Assembly: GCA_002189035.1 (NCBI GenBank)
Contig: NEEC01000002.1
Span: 3,557,001-3,621,000 of the forward strand
Length of the DNA: 64,000 bases
Direction: 5' to 3'
Source: Utricularia gibba
Taxonomy: Eukaryota; Streptophyta; Magnoliopsida; Lamiales; Lentibulariaceae
Both the position numbers and the translations under genes were made by a program. Under the pieces are notes generated by a model that saw only the letters and a program-made list of their open reading frames with translations, had not been told where the DNA came from and ran no database searches. Of this stretch, positions 24,538 through 35,924 are shown in pieces; positions within the stretch are counted from its first letter, which is position 1; every line of letters starts with the position of its first letter.

Positions 24538-25817
24538 TGTTGCGTGTCGTTTCCTCAACAAATTTTAAATATTTAAAACGTAAAACACCAAATAGCGTAG
24601 TATGAGTATCGATCACAGGGAGTTGTTTTTCGTGAAAAGTGTTTTGTAAGAAACTTCTACAAAATGTCACAGTTTTGTAAAAGGAGGTTTGTGGAATGCA
24701 GAAATAAAAGTTACAACCTAAGTAATGGGTCTTGACTACGGGACGCAGTTCCTGGGAATAAGCTTCCATCTCCTTCCTTTGTTCGTCCTTGCCTCGGTTT
24801 TCATTGATTTCTTCCAAATAGCTGGTTATAGGAGCAAGGAATAATTTATTCTCCCTTACACTCTGATTGACAAGGAGGCACGGGAATAGCCTCATGTGAT
24901 TCCCCTTGGACGATTAGAAAGACAAGAGGATTGCCTTTGATTGCCTTCATAACCGAATTGCGCGCGTGTGCCCAGCTATTGCCACTGGCCAGTGGTAGGT
25001 TTGAGGTCACAACCTATCCACTATCGCGGTACCTAGGCTACAAACAATCCGCTACTTCCCTCGAACCGGCAGGGTTGGAGTTGGTGCTTTCACCTTGATC
25101 TTCACCAAAATCCGCGAGGAGTGGCCTGCTACTCATGGACCTTGACTAGGAGTCGTTACAGAAAGACTGTAACAAGATGCGTGGAAGTATGCAGAATCCG
25201 AAATCAATTCAGCGAAGAATCGAGTGTATATCTCAGGACTTAGAAGGAAACTTCATCTACTTCCCAGAAACTCAAAGGTTTTAGCCCAAAAGGGCCATGG
25301 AAACAGAAATGAAAAGAAACTAAGTGTTCTTCCTCCTTGAGAGGAGGAAGAATTCAAAAGGTCTAAGTACAAGAGAAATTGTTCAAAAGTCCTAAACTAA
25401 GTGCTCCAAGTGGCTTTTATATTAACTCCTTTGAGTCCCCTTCCCATCATTCCTTATGTCTTGCGTGCACCAGTAGCCTTCCTTTGCGTGCAAGTTAGCC
25501 CTCAATCATTGCTACAGACTCTGACATGCCGTAAGTCAAGGGGCATGACCAGTGTAAGTCTTCCGCCCACAATTGTTGCAAGTCGCGTACAAGACACGAG
25601 AAGTCAGACTCTGACCACCTGCAATACTTCTGCAATACTCCACGACAGTCTCCTGACATGTCTCAGTCAAAGTGTGAGAAAAAAGGCATAAAATATACAC
25701 AAAATGGGAAAATAGGAATTTTCTAGTAAAAATCAAATACTTAATAATAAGACTCCTAATTTGGACGACTTCATACATAATAATACCTAATAATTAACTA
25801 GAAAATGGCACTTAACA
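24538..25817 (-). mobile_element. Athila-type LTR, family A, nested in the Tat 3' LTR
   Basis: This 1280-bp LTR (plus-strand view TGTTGCGTGTCG...GCACTTAACA) has the same structure as 3560-4862. On its right is the polypurine-type tract (minus-strand GTGTGGGGGAATA), showing it is the 3' LTR of a minus-strand element. A long chance frame crosses from it into the Tat LTR and is not a gene. Confidence 0.85.
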
Positions 25818-26182
25818 TATTCCCCCACACTTAAATCATGCTTGTCCTCAAGTATGAAAATCATAGCAGTCCATGAAAGATGGCAGAACCTAAGTCATGA
25901 TGCATTACTAAGGTACATTCATTCCTGCAGCAGGTATTTACTCCAATTCTTTTCCTGTCCTTCAATCAAATTAAGGCAAGCCACTCAATTTCGCATGTAT
26001 TAGGTAAAGACTTAACCAATGACTACTTATACACTAACATCATCAAGGCAAAAACATTAAAGAACATACACTATAGTTACTCAGGGCCTTTTTTTTTTTT
26101 TTTGATAAAGGTCCCCACTTTGGGGAAGAATGCTTGGATTACGAAACCTTATGTGGTGCTAACCACGGTTTCGCCAAACACT
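25818..26182 (-). mobile_element. Athila-type 3' internal fragment
   Basis: Parallels 4863-5430 without the MITE-like insert, including the shared segment around AACCACGGTTTCG. Non-coding. It ends where the family B LTR starts. Confidence 0.7.
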
Positions 26183-27494
26183 TGATAAACGAAAAATTGT
26201 GCAAGTCGTTAATTGCAAATTTTCCTATCAAATAAATTTATAACACAACCCACATTCAAGCATAAAACAATTATGATCATAGTGATTAGGGTCGAACACG
26301 AAGAGCAGGTGCTTGCTATGTGAAAGTTGACGCACGAAACTAGTGTCACGTTGGTAAAATTAGTCTTAGCTAGGAGTAAGGCAGAACTAAAACGAAATAC
26401 AGTAAATAAAAATAACAAGTTCTGGAGTTCGGTTGTTTCTGGAATGGAATGGGTGATGCCTTGGGACTCCTAGGGGATGTATGCTCATCACTAAACAAAC
26501 TCACAGCTAGGTCAGATTGGAGCTAGAATGGTCGAGAACATATTACCCAACTTAGGGGACAAGGGGCGGAACGACCTCTCGATCTACTTTCAGCAGCCCA
26601 GGAAGAAAAACGTCGTCTAGGTGTTCCCTCTTGCCTCAATTTAATCGATCCAAACCACAAATCATACAACTAACTCACAAGATCTAGGTCTACCCGGATT
26701 CTTGTTTTTCCCCCTAATCTTTGGTCTACCTCTAATTAGGGTTGTTAAGTTGGGTTTCACTACTTCCCCCTCCTGGATCTATCCTGGTTTGTTAAGGAAG
26801 TGGCGTGACTCATGGCTGTTTAGATCTAAGGTTGATTAACATGTTTCTCCCCTTTTTACCCCAAGGCACCCCCTAAGTACTTAGCCACTCATACTTAAGG
26901 TAAATGAAAGTGGAAAAGAAAACATCACCCACAATGTGCTCATTTCACAGTCAAATACCAGAAAGCAAACAAGCAAGTAATGTGAAGTGTCAACAAAAAC
27001 TGAAAAACGTCACTAGCTACTCTTAGCTAGGAGTAATGTTCTTCGAAGACAGAAAATAATCTTGAACTTCAGCTTCGTTCCTGTTTGTCTTCCTTCTTCT
27101 TCCTCCCCAGAAAACCTTCCCAGAAATTGTGTTCGTGAGTCTCCAAGGGGAGATCTGCTTCTCTCTCCACCTTTCCTCCCTTTTTGTCCAAAATCTTCCT
27201 TTCTCCCCTCCTTGGGCTTTGCGTGTACTCTTCTTCAGACTTCTGTCACCTTTACTGCCACCACACTGTTCATACTCGGCTCCTTGGGATTTGTGTTGCG
27301 ACCCATGCTGCATTGCTCGAAAGGAACTATTAGAAGGTTGGGACTAAATCGCAGATTTAGTCCCAACTAAGACTAAAAGCGCACTCCTACGGTACTTATG
27401 TGCAAAAATATAGAAATTGGCAATTAAGCTTAATTTTTGTAGCATAAAATGAGTAAATTCCATGCATTGAGCCACTCAAAAATATGTGTTATCA
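26183..27494 (-). mobile_element. LTR, family B (probable 3' LTR of a minus-strand element)
   Basis: Plus-strand view TGATAAACG...GTGTTATCA, 1312 bp, with TGATA/TATCA termini; similar to 55431-56849 and, inverted, 356-1492. The flanks ACACT and CATTA do not match. On the minus strand it is preceded by a GGACTTGAGAACAAGTC segment, the kind of sequence seen just before 3' LTRs of plant gypsy elements, so it may be a 3' LTR and not solo. ORFs within it are shadows. Confidence 0.75.
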
Positions 27495-27716
27495 CATTAT
27501 GCTACAACGACACTAGACTTGTTCTCAAGTCCTAACTAAGACTAATAGGAGGTAAATAGTCAATGAATCTCGTACAGAGCGATGTGGATGCTTAACATTC
27601 AGCTAAAAACGCATGAGTTGTAGGGTGCTAGTGTGCATGTGAGGGTGTCACTCAAGCATACATGACAATTTCATCCTGAAAGGTGCATTCGAAGATTAAA
27701 TGAGCAAAAATGGCAT
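27495..27716 (-). mobile_element. Remnant of family B element internal DNA
   Basis: Non-coding stretch between the B LTR and the Tat extra ORF. The motif CTTGAGAACAAGTCTAG (minus strand) supports its being the 3' end of the B element's internal region. The junction with Tat DNA lies somewhere near 27700. Confidence 0.45.
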
Positions 27717-30043
27717 GTGAAAACCATCGGAAATTACACACTTCTAGGTATTAATCTATGTTTCTTCTTTCCATTCGTTTCCTTAGGGTTTTGCCAAAGT
27801 CCCCTCCCTTTCTCTAATCTTCCTTCTCATTTCTATCTTCGCCCTGTACCTGGGTTAGGCTCTTCCTTCATTCCTCCAAAAATGGGTAGAAGATCCACTG
27901 AATTAAATATCCCTTCCCTTCGCATTCGGTATTCAATTCCTGATGAGTATATCATCTCCCATGCTCGGGATACTGAAGTCCCCTGGGGATTGGGTGAGAG
28001 TCCGCTTCCACCCTTTAGCTTACCGATTCCTCTGGCTTACTTTTAAAGCGGTCTGCGTTTTCCCCTCCATCCCCTGATTGTTCGCTTTCTCCATACTTTT
28101 GCGATATCGCTTTTTTGCCTTGCCCCAAATTCCATCTTCTGCTTCACTACCTTCCTATTCTATTCGGGTGGTATGGATCCGGCCTTGACCTCGATCTCAC
28201 TTCTAGTTTCGCCGGTTTGTCGACAATCCTCATTTTATCATAAAAGCCCCCAATACCCACCACGACTGGTGGTCTTCTTTTGTCTGGGTGGCGCCCCCTT
28301 CGGGTTATCGGGGGAACTTCCCGACTAATCCCCCTTCACCCTTTAGAGTAAATCTCTCTGGTGCTTATCGGTCCTCTCCCGAATCTCGTGAAGTCTTATA
28401 TGAAAGGCTCAGTCGAGGTTCAGTCTAATATGAATCTCGTGCCTTGATGTTTTCGAGGGAGTCGCTGAAGAGGTCGGGTATTATCGGTCGTTCTCACGAC
28501 TCCCATTGGCCTGACATCGTACCTTCTGAAGGTGCCGATTTGCCTAATCTTCCTTCCTTCCAGCCCTTCCCCAAGTCTTCCCATTATTCCAGTTTCCTCC
28601 CTGGTTCCCCCTACTACTCAAACTGTTGCCCTCAACAAAAAGAGAAGGGTTAAGACGCTTGCCCGGAAAACCTCTTCAAAGGAAAGAGGTAGTTGGGCTT
28701 TACTCCCCCAGGTTTCGGAATCTGTGCCGAGTCTTATTGTTTTCTTGGTTTTCGCCTGCAGCCGAAGGGATGGGCCGAAGAATTGCTTTGGAAGATTCAG
28801 TGATGGCCCGCCTTGATGCCGAAATGCAGAGAATGCAGGAGCCGGAGGCGACCCCTCCCATGCGGGTCTGTCTTCTTTTATCGGTTACTATAGGTTCCCG
28901 ATTCTTACCTTCCTGGCTCTTCTCCTAAGCTGGATCTTCGGAGGCTCACTGCCAATGCTGGATTCTTACTATAGGTTACTATAGGCTGGATCTTCGGGTT
29001 GACTCCCTGTCTTCCAGCCGGGAAAGGGAAAGAGAAGCTTCCTCCATCACCCGACCCTGCCAATGCCTCGGTTCCTAATGCAAGATTCTTTTCGGCCGGT
29101 GCCTTGACATCGGCTCCTCCAGCGGGGATACAGAGGGATTCTGCCGCTATAGAAGTAAGGGATGATCCGGCCTTTCCTACACCTTCAGTTCCAGCCGAAC
29201 TAAGGAAAATCCTGGAGGAAGCCATGCCGAGTACCCCAGATGTTCGGCTGGATATTGTACTTGAAGGGATTTGGTAGGTACTCATCCTCTTTCCCTCCTA
29301 AGCTCTATGTAGTCGGTTCCTGACTTGGCAGTTCCCTTCAGGCTTTAACTTTTGGGTGAGGAATGGCTAAAGGGATCGGTGCGCAATTAGAGACAGTTTT
29401 TAGGCTTCAAGCCCAGATTGTGGCTCAGAACGCCCAGATAAAGTTGCTGGAGGAGGAGGGGAGCTCGCTTAAAATGGTTCTAGGGAAACGCACTCGCCAC
29501 GAGGAAGAATTGCGGAATGTGGTCGAAGAAATGGGGAAGGCGGTTAATGATGCTAAATCGAAGAGGGAAGGTTTCAAGGTCCAGTTTGAGGAGGCAAAAG
29601 CGGAATTAGAGCATGCCAGGAGTCGCATTATGGCACTAGAGGCCGAGCTACTTGATCAACAAACGTCTCGGCAGGGTCTTCTAGAAGACTTTGTTAACTC
29701 GGCTTGTTTTGCCGAACTCTCCGATATTTATGCAGGGGATCTAATCGGCTTACTTCTATACCGACAAAGGCGATAGTTCAGCCGAGAGTTCGAGCTTTCA
29801 ATCATGGATCCGCGTTTTGACAGGGTAAACCCCCTAACCAAGGATGAGAATATGCTGGACGTCATTGTGGATACTTTCCAAGCCCCAGAGTTCAGGTTTG
29901 AAGCAGATTGGGTGCATCTAATTGCGCTTGTTCGGCCTAGGATCGGGCAAGAGAACGAAGCTAAACTGAGGGCGAGGATGGAAAGACATAACGGTTCCTC
30001 TGCCGGTCCTCCTGTTGATCCCCCATCTCCTCCTGCACTTTAG
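27717..30043 (+). pseudogene. Extra ORF of the Tat element, on the strand opposite gag-pol
   Basis: Several consecutive frames form one decayed coding region. At 27884-28046: MGRRSTELNIPSLRIRYSIP, then the PDEYIISHARDTEVPWGLGE block. At 28444-28928 there are further pieces. At 29363-29776 a coiled-coil-rich segment (ETVFRLQAQIVAQNAQIKLL, then EELRNVVEEM and a charged heptad pattern) ends SACFAELSDIYAGDLIG. At 29804-30043 there is a Pro-rich C-terminus. The position, between pol and the 3' LTR and antisense to them, matches the additional ORFs described in Tat-lineage gypsy elements. Function is unknown. The N-terminal half resembles uncharacterised plant proteins with the PDEY...PWGL motif; the coiled coil suggests oligomerisation (inference). 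Stops and frameshifts between segments mean no single intact protein. Confidence 0.65.
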
Positions 30044-31137
30044 TTATTTTTCTTGACTTGGTGTTTTTTTCCCCTGCTGTGGGGCTTTTTGGACATTTTG
30101 ATACCCCGGTTCGGGATTCCCTTGTAGTTTACTAAGTTTTTGCGTATCGCCTTTGCCTTTACTGATCTCCCCGTTTAGTATGTTGCATGATTTTCTAGTC
30201 TCCTAGCAGGATTTTTCTGCATACATATGTGCTAAGGATATGACTCAGATCCCCTCGGGAACTGAATCATCTCTTCAACTCGGGTAGATCCTCCGCGTCT
30301 TTCAGGGTATAGCCAAATTTATTCCGACTGTGTTTGCCGCTTCAAGGTCTAGCAGTGGGAACCTCACTTTGGGGCCTTTTCGGAGCTTACGCAGATGGTT
30401 TAGGAAAGCGATGCCCGAATCGTACTGGGGCTTACCTTAGTTACTAGAGCCTGGGTTTAGAGGATGCCACATTTCGGGGGAAGCCCCGAGTTGGTTTGTT
30501 GTGCTCATACCGGGCTTAGATCTTGGGGATTTACCTGGGCCTTCATGACCCGGAGGTTGTGTGCCCTTTGCCAGCCATTTAGTGGGGTTTTTATTTGCCT
30601 TAGTTTTTTCTTATGCGAGCTGAACCATTGCTAGGGAAGTGGATTGGAACCCCTCTTGGGTTGAACAACTACCCAATCCATATGGGCCCTCTTCCGTCCG
30701 AGATCCCATTGTTTTGAACATGGGTGGATTCGCTTTGGGTGCTCTTGCCGTCTCGAGATTCAACAATAAGATTTGATCCTAAGGGCTTTTTCGAGGCTTA
30801 CGCAGACGGTTGCAGGAACCGGAGCCCGAGTTGTACCAAGGCTTCCCCTTACCATTGAGGCCTAGGTTTTGAGGGTGTTATACTTTGGGGGAGCCCCGAG
30901 CTGATTTGTTGTACCCATCGAGGGGCACAGAGTGAGAAGATATGCCTGGGCTTACATGACTCGGCTAGGGCTTACGAATTAGACTTAGAGGGTTTTGCCT
31001 GCACTTATGCGATTCGGCAAGGGCTTATGAATTCATCAGTTCATCTCCACTTTGGAGGAGTTTATAGATACTTGAGTTTTTTGACGAAGCGAATACCGAG
31101 ACCTGCAAACCTAGGACAGAGATTGATGTCGAGCCGC
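30044..31137 (+). repeat. Tat spacer with two diverged tandem units
   Basis: Non-coding spacer between the extra ORF and pol. A segment at about 30375-30560 recurs at about 30790-30965. Shared landmarks in the same order are GCTTACGCAGA, CCCGA(A/G)T(C/T)GTAC, GGCCT-like, GGGG(A)AGCCCCGAG and TTTGTTGT. The offset is about 412 bases. Tandem repeats in this position are common in Tat/Ogre elements. Confidence 0.65.
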
Positions 31138-31235
31138 TTAAGCATAGTACTTCCTGAGATGTGATGCATTCCACGATCTTGGGAATTCCACGCCATCTAG
31201 TTGTTCTAGCGTATTCCAACGTGGCACCTCAAGAG
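31138..31235 (-). pseudogene. C-terminal tail of Tat integrase fused to linker by a deletion
   Basis: On the minus strand the frame ending at 31138 encodes LDGVEFPRSWNASHLRKYYA and a stop, the typical end of gypsy integrases. Immediately upstream is the RNase H-integrase linker (YTLVNGILYRRSLDGPLLRC). The zinc-binding HHCC domain and the DD35E catalytic core that should lie between are absent, so an internal deletion of roughly 1 kb has joined the two. Confidence 0.8.
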
Positions 31236-33635
31236 GGGTCCGTCTAATGATCTTCGATAAAGAATTCCATTTACCAGGGTATATCTTTTTGTCTTGATCT
31301 CCAACTATCGGGCTTCTGATTTATCAGGCGGTGTTTCTCCGTTTTGCAAGTATCGGATGTATGGTGATATCCAATCTTCAAGGAAACTCAGCTGTGGGGA
31401 GATGTCATCTCCTGGTTGCTAGGTAATATGGTTCACTGAGGGTCAATCCCGCAACTGAATCATCACACCTCCTTCCTTCAGCTCGTGAAACCCCACAGCC
31501 AATCGGGCGAGGCTATCCGCGGATCCGTTTTCCTCGCGCACCACATGCGACAAGGTGAACTCCTTGAAGGTCTTCGCCAACTCCTTCACCCGAACACAGT
31601 ATAAAGCCAAGAGGGGGTCATGGGCTTCGTACTCACCCGAAAACTATCCTTGCACAAGTCGTGAATCGATATAAACGTCAAGCTCCGCAACTCCAAGTTC
31701 CTTGGCAATTTTCATTCCCTCAACCAGGGCTTCATATTCGGCAACATTGTTGAAGGTGGGGAACAAGAAATCTACCATGATATAAATGTGTTCCCCGTCT
31801 CGAGTTCGGATGTCTATTCCTCCTCCAGCCCCGTTGTATGTTGAGCTGTCAACGTACATGGCCCATCGGTCATTGGTTTCCACGAAACAGTCAATTGGTC
31901 TGGTCATTTCGACCACAAAATCGGCAAGAGGTTGGGCCTTGATCGCTGTTCTTGATTTAAACTCAATATCCATCGTGCTTAGTTCGATCGCCCATATGCC
32001 GACCCTTCCGGAAATCTCTGGTCGGGACAGGATATTCTTCAGAGGCTGATTGGTGAACACCGCGATGTGTCGATACTGGAAATATGCCCTCAGCTTGGTG
32101 GCCGCCATCTTCAGAGCCAAGATGAATTTCTCTGTCACTGTATACCGGGTTTCGGCCGGTAATAGAACCTTGCTCACATAATACACCGGCAGGTGTTTAT
32201 CTGCCGAGATGGTTGTCAAGACTGTGCTAACCGCAATGGGCGATATCGATAGATAAAGTCCTAGGGGCTCCCCTGCCTTCGGAGCCACAAGAAGTGGGGG
32301 TGATGAGAGATATTTTTTGAGTTTCTTAAAGGCAATCCGGCAATCTTCGTTCCATTCTAAAGCATTTCCCTTTCGCAGGGCCTTCAAGAAAGGCGCCGAC
32401 TTATCGGCTGACCGAGATATGAAACGGCTGAGGGCAGCCAATTTACCCGTGAGACTCTGGTACTCCTTGATTGTCCTTGGGGGTTGCATTTCGCATATTG
32501 CCTTAATCTTCTCGGGTCAACTTCGATTCCTCTCTCCGATACATAATGCTCAAGGAATTTTCCACTTTGCACCCTGAAGCAACATTTCAGCGGGTTGAGC
32601 TTTAACCCGTACAACCGACATAGAGAGAAACAAGAGTCCAAATACGCTAAATGGTCTTCTTCATTCATAGATTTCATGATCATATCGTCCACATACACCT
32701 ACATCGAGGTACAGATTTCAAAAGAGAATATTTTATTTACCAACCTTTGATAAGTTGCCCTCGCATTCTTCAAACCGAAGGGCATCGCCACATAGTAGTA
32801 AACCTCATCCTTGGTGTAGAAGGTGGTTTTTGATTGGTCCTTTTCGGAAACGAAGATTTGATGATATCCCGAATAGGCATCCATGATGCTCAGGAATCAG
32901 GATCCGGCAATGGCATCCACCAGCTTATCAATCTTCGGCAAAGGGTAAGGATCCCTTTCACAGCAGGCGTTGAGGTCAGTGAAGTCGACACACATTCTCC
33001 ATTTTCCCTTGGGCTTTGGGACGACGACTGGGTTGGCTACCCATTCGAAGTACTGGATCTCCCTCACGTAACCAGCCTCCAAGAGGTCCCTCGTTTTCTC
33101 TTTGATAATTCGGCACTTTTCTTCGGAGAAATGCCGTTGCTTTTTCCGAATTGGTTTTGCCCCCGGGTAGGTATCAATGTGATACTCAACGATGGATCGA
33201 TCAATACCTATGAAGTCCGCAGCAGTCTAGGCAAAAATATCAGCGTTCTTCATCAAAAATTCAGCTAACCTCTTCTCGAATCCAATGTCTAGATTGACAC
33301 CAATGACCCGCCTTCTGCGCATCTCCTGGAACTAGTTGCACCGACTTGTACCCCACCGGTTCCATTGCTTGTCTAGGAGGTTCTCGGGGTTCCTTTTCCA
33401 CCATCATTATCCTCGGCTTCTTCGCACAGGGGTCTCGGCAAGAAGATACATAACAGGATCGAGCGGCTGGCTGGTCGATATCCAGTGTGCAGATGCCTCT
33501 TGGTGTTGGAAATTTGCTTTTCAAATGCACAGTGGAGGGCAACATACCGAATTGGTTGATGCCGGGTCGGCCGAGGATCATGTTATACAAGACCTCCAAA
33601 TCCAGGATCAAAAACTCCAGTCTTTCGGTCCGATT
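31236..33635 (-). pseudogene. Tat polyprotein: reverse transcriptase, RNase H and linker
   Basis: RT begins with MEAGYVREIQYFEWVANPVV and KGKWRMCVDFTDLN (33082-32900), then MDAYSGYHQI, FGLKNARATYQRLV, and the catalytic YVDD at about 32694. RNase H (32489 to about 31440) keeps its acidic residues: D in YVDSS, E in EYEALVEG, D in YIDSRL and D in NGSADSLAR. Polymerase would copy the element RNA and RNase H would remove the template strand. Frames change near 33260, 32890 and 32700, with a few stops, so it is inactive but only moderately decayed. It continues from the protease without a gap, and the linker runs to about 31236. Confidence 0.85.
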
Positions 33636-34084
33636 TCATCCCGATGTGCCAAATGTCATGGGTAAGATTATCTTCCCGACTGTCTGTACGGGCCGTTTAT
33701 CGAATGCGTATAACTCCATGCGCATGGGACGGATGTCTCCCTCTTTGGACAACGCCAGTGACTCGGCGACTTCCTTTTTCATGATGTTGAAGGAATACCC
33801 TTGATCAATAAGAATCCTTCTTACCTTGGTGCTTCCGCATATTTCTGATACCACCAAAGGTTCATTTCGTGTGGCTGGGCCGACCGGAATGTCTCTATCG
33901 GAGAAGCTGATCTCTTCCTTTTCCCAAGCGGCTTTCTCAATCGGACATTTCCCGATTCTCAAAGACTTCTCCTCTTCTGGCTTCGTCCAAATATCTCTTC
34001 CGTGCTTTTCTGAATACATCAATTTTGGTTCCCCTAGATACCATATGGATTTCCCGAACATAGGGGGGACTACCTTATGCCTGG
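33636..34084 (-). pseudogene. Tat polyprotein: aspartic protease region
   Basis: The frame 34061-33636 contains RRILIDQGYSFNIM, which aligns with the retroviral-type protease motif (D-[ST]-G-[AS] in active enzymes). Here the motif reads D-Q-G-Y-S, so the active-site loop is altered. Downstream GKIILPMTFGTSG fits the following protease strands, and the ILGRPGINQF block in the next frame (about 33570) fits the flap-to-C-terminal part. Such a protease would process gag-pol. The changed motif argues for inactivity, although DQGxS variants occur among plant Tat-like proteins. Confidence 0.7.
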
Positions 34085-35305
34085 TTAGCGTTTCTTGAAT
34101 TTTCCGATTGGTTCCACATGATATACTTCACGGCGCTTATTTGGCCAAGGTCCCCGGGTAGGTTGGGTCTCTTGCTGCGGGATTGAACGGATCTCCATGC
34201 GGCTTTTCATCTCGGCCCTGAGGTCATCGTCAACTCGAATGTACTTCATGATTTTCCTTAGCAATTCTCCGAGATTCTTCGGTGGGGACTTTGATAGACT
34301 ATATCCCAATTTCGACGTTCCTAAGGCCTGCTTCATTATTTCCACCCTTTCTTTTAAATCCAGCTGGACATCTTGTGCCAGGCAGTTGAATCGGTCGATG
34401 AATCTTCACAAGCTCTCTTTCCTGTGGTCGTACCGAATAGAATATAAGGCTGCCTTTGAAGGTGAGGCTTCGATGTTGACAGCGTATCGGGTAGTGAAGA
34501 GTAACACCAACTCCCGATAAGATCCCACACTGCATGGTTCTAACTATTTGAACCAAGTCTTCACTCCCTTTTGGAGCGAGCAGGCGAACAACTTACACTT
34601 CATGGCTTCCGAATGCCAGACCATGGCCATCCTCTTATCGAAGTCGGTTACATGAGATATGGGGTCCCTTTTTCCATCATACGTGGGTAGTCCATCAGGG
34701 ACCCTGAATCCTCTCTCAGGTTCTTCGCCGATTAGGTCATCCGAGAAAGGGTCAAAACGCAGCGCCGGGGTTCCCGCTGCTCCTTCAACTGCGCTCTTCA
34801 GAGCTAGGTCAATATCGGCCAGAACATCCCCTCTCCTAGTGCATACGTTCTGATCGAAAGCATCTCTGAAGCCCCTATTCTCTCTTCCCCCTAGCAACGT
34901 CTATCCTCCGATATGTTTTCTTCTCTCACGAATCTGGTCTAGTTCCCTCTTCATCTCTTCTTCCCTTTTTTCCAAGATTTCGTCAGCCACCTTTTCCCTA
35001 TCCGTCCCGGACTCATAAATGACCTGGTTGCGCCTCTTTCTTCCCAGTGTCTCCTCCTCGGTTTCGGATTCGGTCTCCGTGTCCTGAGGGTATTTTGGAA
35101 TCAAGGGTGGTTTTTCCGCTCGTCGTGCGGTTCTGGGTGTCCCCTCCTGGGCGTTGGAATTCAACCCCAAAGGTGCCCTAAAGTCGGAGAGGATTTCCGT
35201 TAAAAGGGCCTTCAGTTGTTCCCTGCTGGTGATCATAAGACCGGGGTCTTGTATGCGGGCGCTCCCTTCGTGGACCATGTTGGTGGCTGTGTTATTTTCC
35301 GCCAT
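34085..35305 (-). pseudogene. Tat gag polyprotein
   Basis: Starts at 35305 with MAENNTATNMVHEGSARIQD. A highly charged region follows (TETESETEEETLGRKRRNQV, and a Glu/Arg/Lys-rich helix to about 34905). The gag core comes next (RVPDGLPTYDGKRDPISHV, about 34720), with WHSEAMKCKLFACSLQKG and a RFIDRFN motif typical of Retrotrans_gag domains. Stops near 34900 and 34541 and a phase change near 34350 interrupt an otherwise well-preserved gene. Gag would form the virus-like particle. No zinc knuckle is evident before the protease. It lies 76 bases downstream of the LTR. Confidence 0.85.
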
Positions 35306-35358
35306 GGTCGGTGTTTAGTGAGTGATTTCTGTGGATTTCTCGAGTGGGGCGATAGATC

Positions 35359-35377
35359 GGCCCCACATTGGGCGCCA
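35359..35377 (-). other. Primer-binding site of the Tat element
   Basis: Minus-strand TGGCGCCCAATGTGGGGCC begins four bases after the 5' LTR end. The TGG start and position are diagnostic of a PBS. The primer tRNA cannot be assigned with confidence from this sequence. Confidence 0.75.
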
Positions 35378-35381
35378 AAAA

Positions 35382-35924
35382 TGTTGCGGGCAAAAATCGG
35401 TGTAAAGGGTTGGATCGATTTTCGGGCTCAGGAAGTGATTGGAAATGCAATTTCTTTTTATACTTCTTTTCGTGATCCTTTCAGCTCGATCGGGTGAAAT
35501 GGATGTAGGCAGAGATTTTTTACGTGGAAACCATCGTGAGGCAGAAAAACCACAAAGCTGTCGAAGCTCGCCGGAGAAGACTTCTACTAGATGGAGGTAA
35601 TTGAAAAAGCGATACAAGTTTTTGAGTATAAGGGGTTCAACCATTTTTTCTTTGGAACTTTTCCTATTTATCGAGGAGGTCGATCTAGCCGAATCGCCCC
35701 TTTCTGCTGGTGTCAGTTGCTTTTTGTACTTGCACTGTGATCTTACTTTTTAGATAATCGCTGCCCGTTCTATTATGGTTCGGCCGCTTTACAGACGGCG
35801 CCATACGGCCACCGCTGTCAGATCTCTGACATATATCGGTGTGTCAGCAAGCGCTGTCTCCTCAGAGCTCCTTTCGACAGTCTTTTCAGAGATCGATTAT
35901 CTTCGACTGATTTGTATCCCATCA
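35382..35924 (-). mobile_element. 5' LTR of the Tat element
   Basis: 543 bp; minus strand begins TGATGGGATAC and ends CCCGCAACA. It is followed by the PBS and gag, and flanked on the right by ATTAC, the target-site duplication. A 109-residue frame reading across it and the leader is incidental. Confidence 0.9.

Larger units (their letters stand above)
24285..35924 (-). mobile_element. Tat-type Ty3/gypsy retrotransposon with ATTAC target-site duplication
   Basis: The 5' LTR is 35382-35924 (543 bp; minus strand TGATGGGATAC...CCCGCAACA). The 3' LTR end starts at 24285. ATTAC at 24280-24284 is repeated exactly at 35925-35929, which fixes the outer limits of the insertion. From right to left: PBS, gag, protease, RT, RNase H, linker, integrase tail, spacer, extra ORF on the opposite strand, nested LTRs, partial 3' LTR. 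Over the shared 250 bp I count about 22 differences between the LTRs (about 91% identity). The Tat assignment rests on gag/RT type and the antisense ORF between pol and 3' LTR, an arrangement described for Tat elements. Confidence 0.9.

Noticed and set aside
24389-24895. 168-codon minus-strand open frame
   Set aside because: It runs across the junction between the Athila LTR and the Tat LTR, and both parts are non-coding in other copies. A chance fusion frame.
27023-27370. Overlapping frames of 70-100 codons on both strands
   Set aside because: They lie inside the family B LTR and are not kept in the other B copies.
29425-29628. Minus-strand frame opposite the coiled-coil segment
   Set aside because: Shadow of the better supported plus-strand extra ORF.
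32651-33268. Plus-strand frames of up to 144 codons
   Set aside because: Shadows of the minus-strand RT, which shows catalytic motifs.
31236-35305. Endogenous pararetrovirus origin
   Set aside because: LTRs, primer site, gag type and gypsy-style RT/RNase H/integrase tail with a 5-bp target duplication identify an LTR retrotransposon; no movement or coat protein motif seen.
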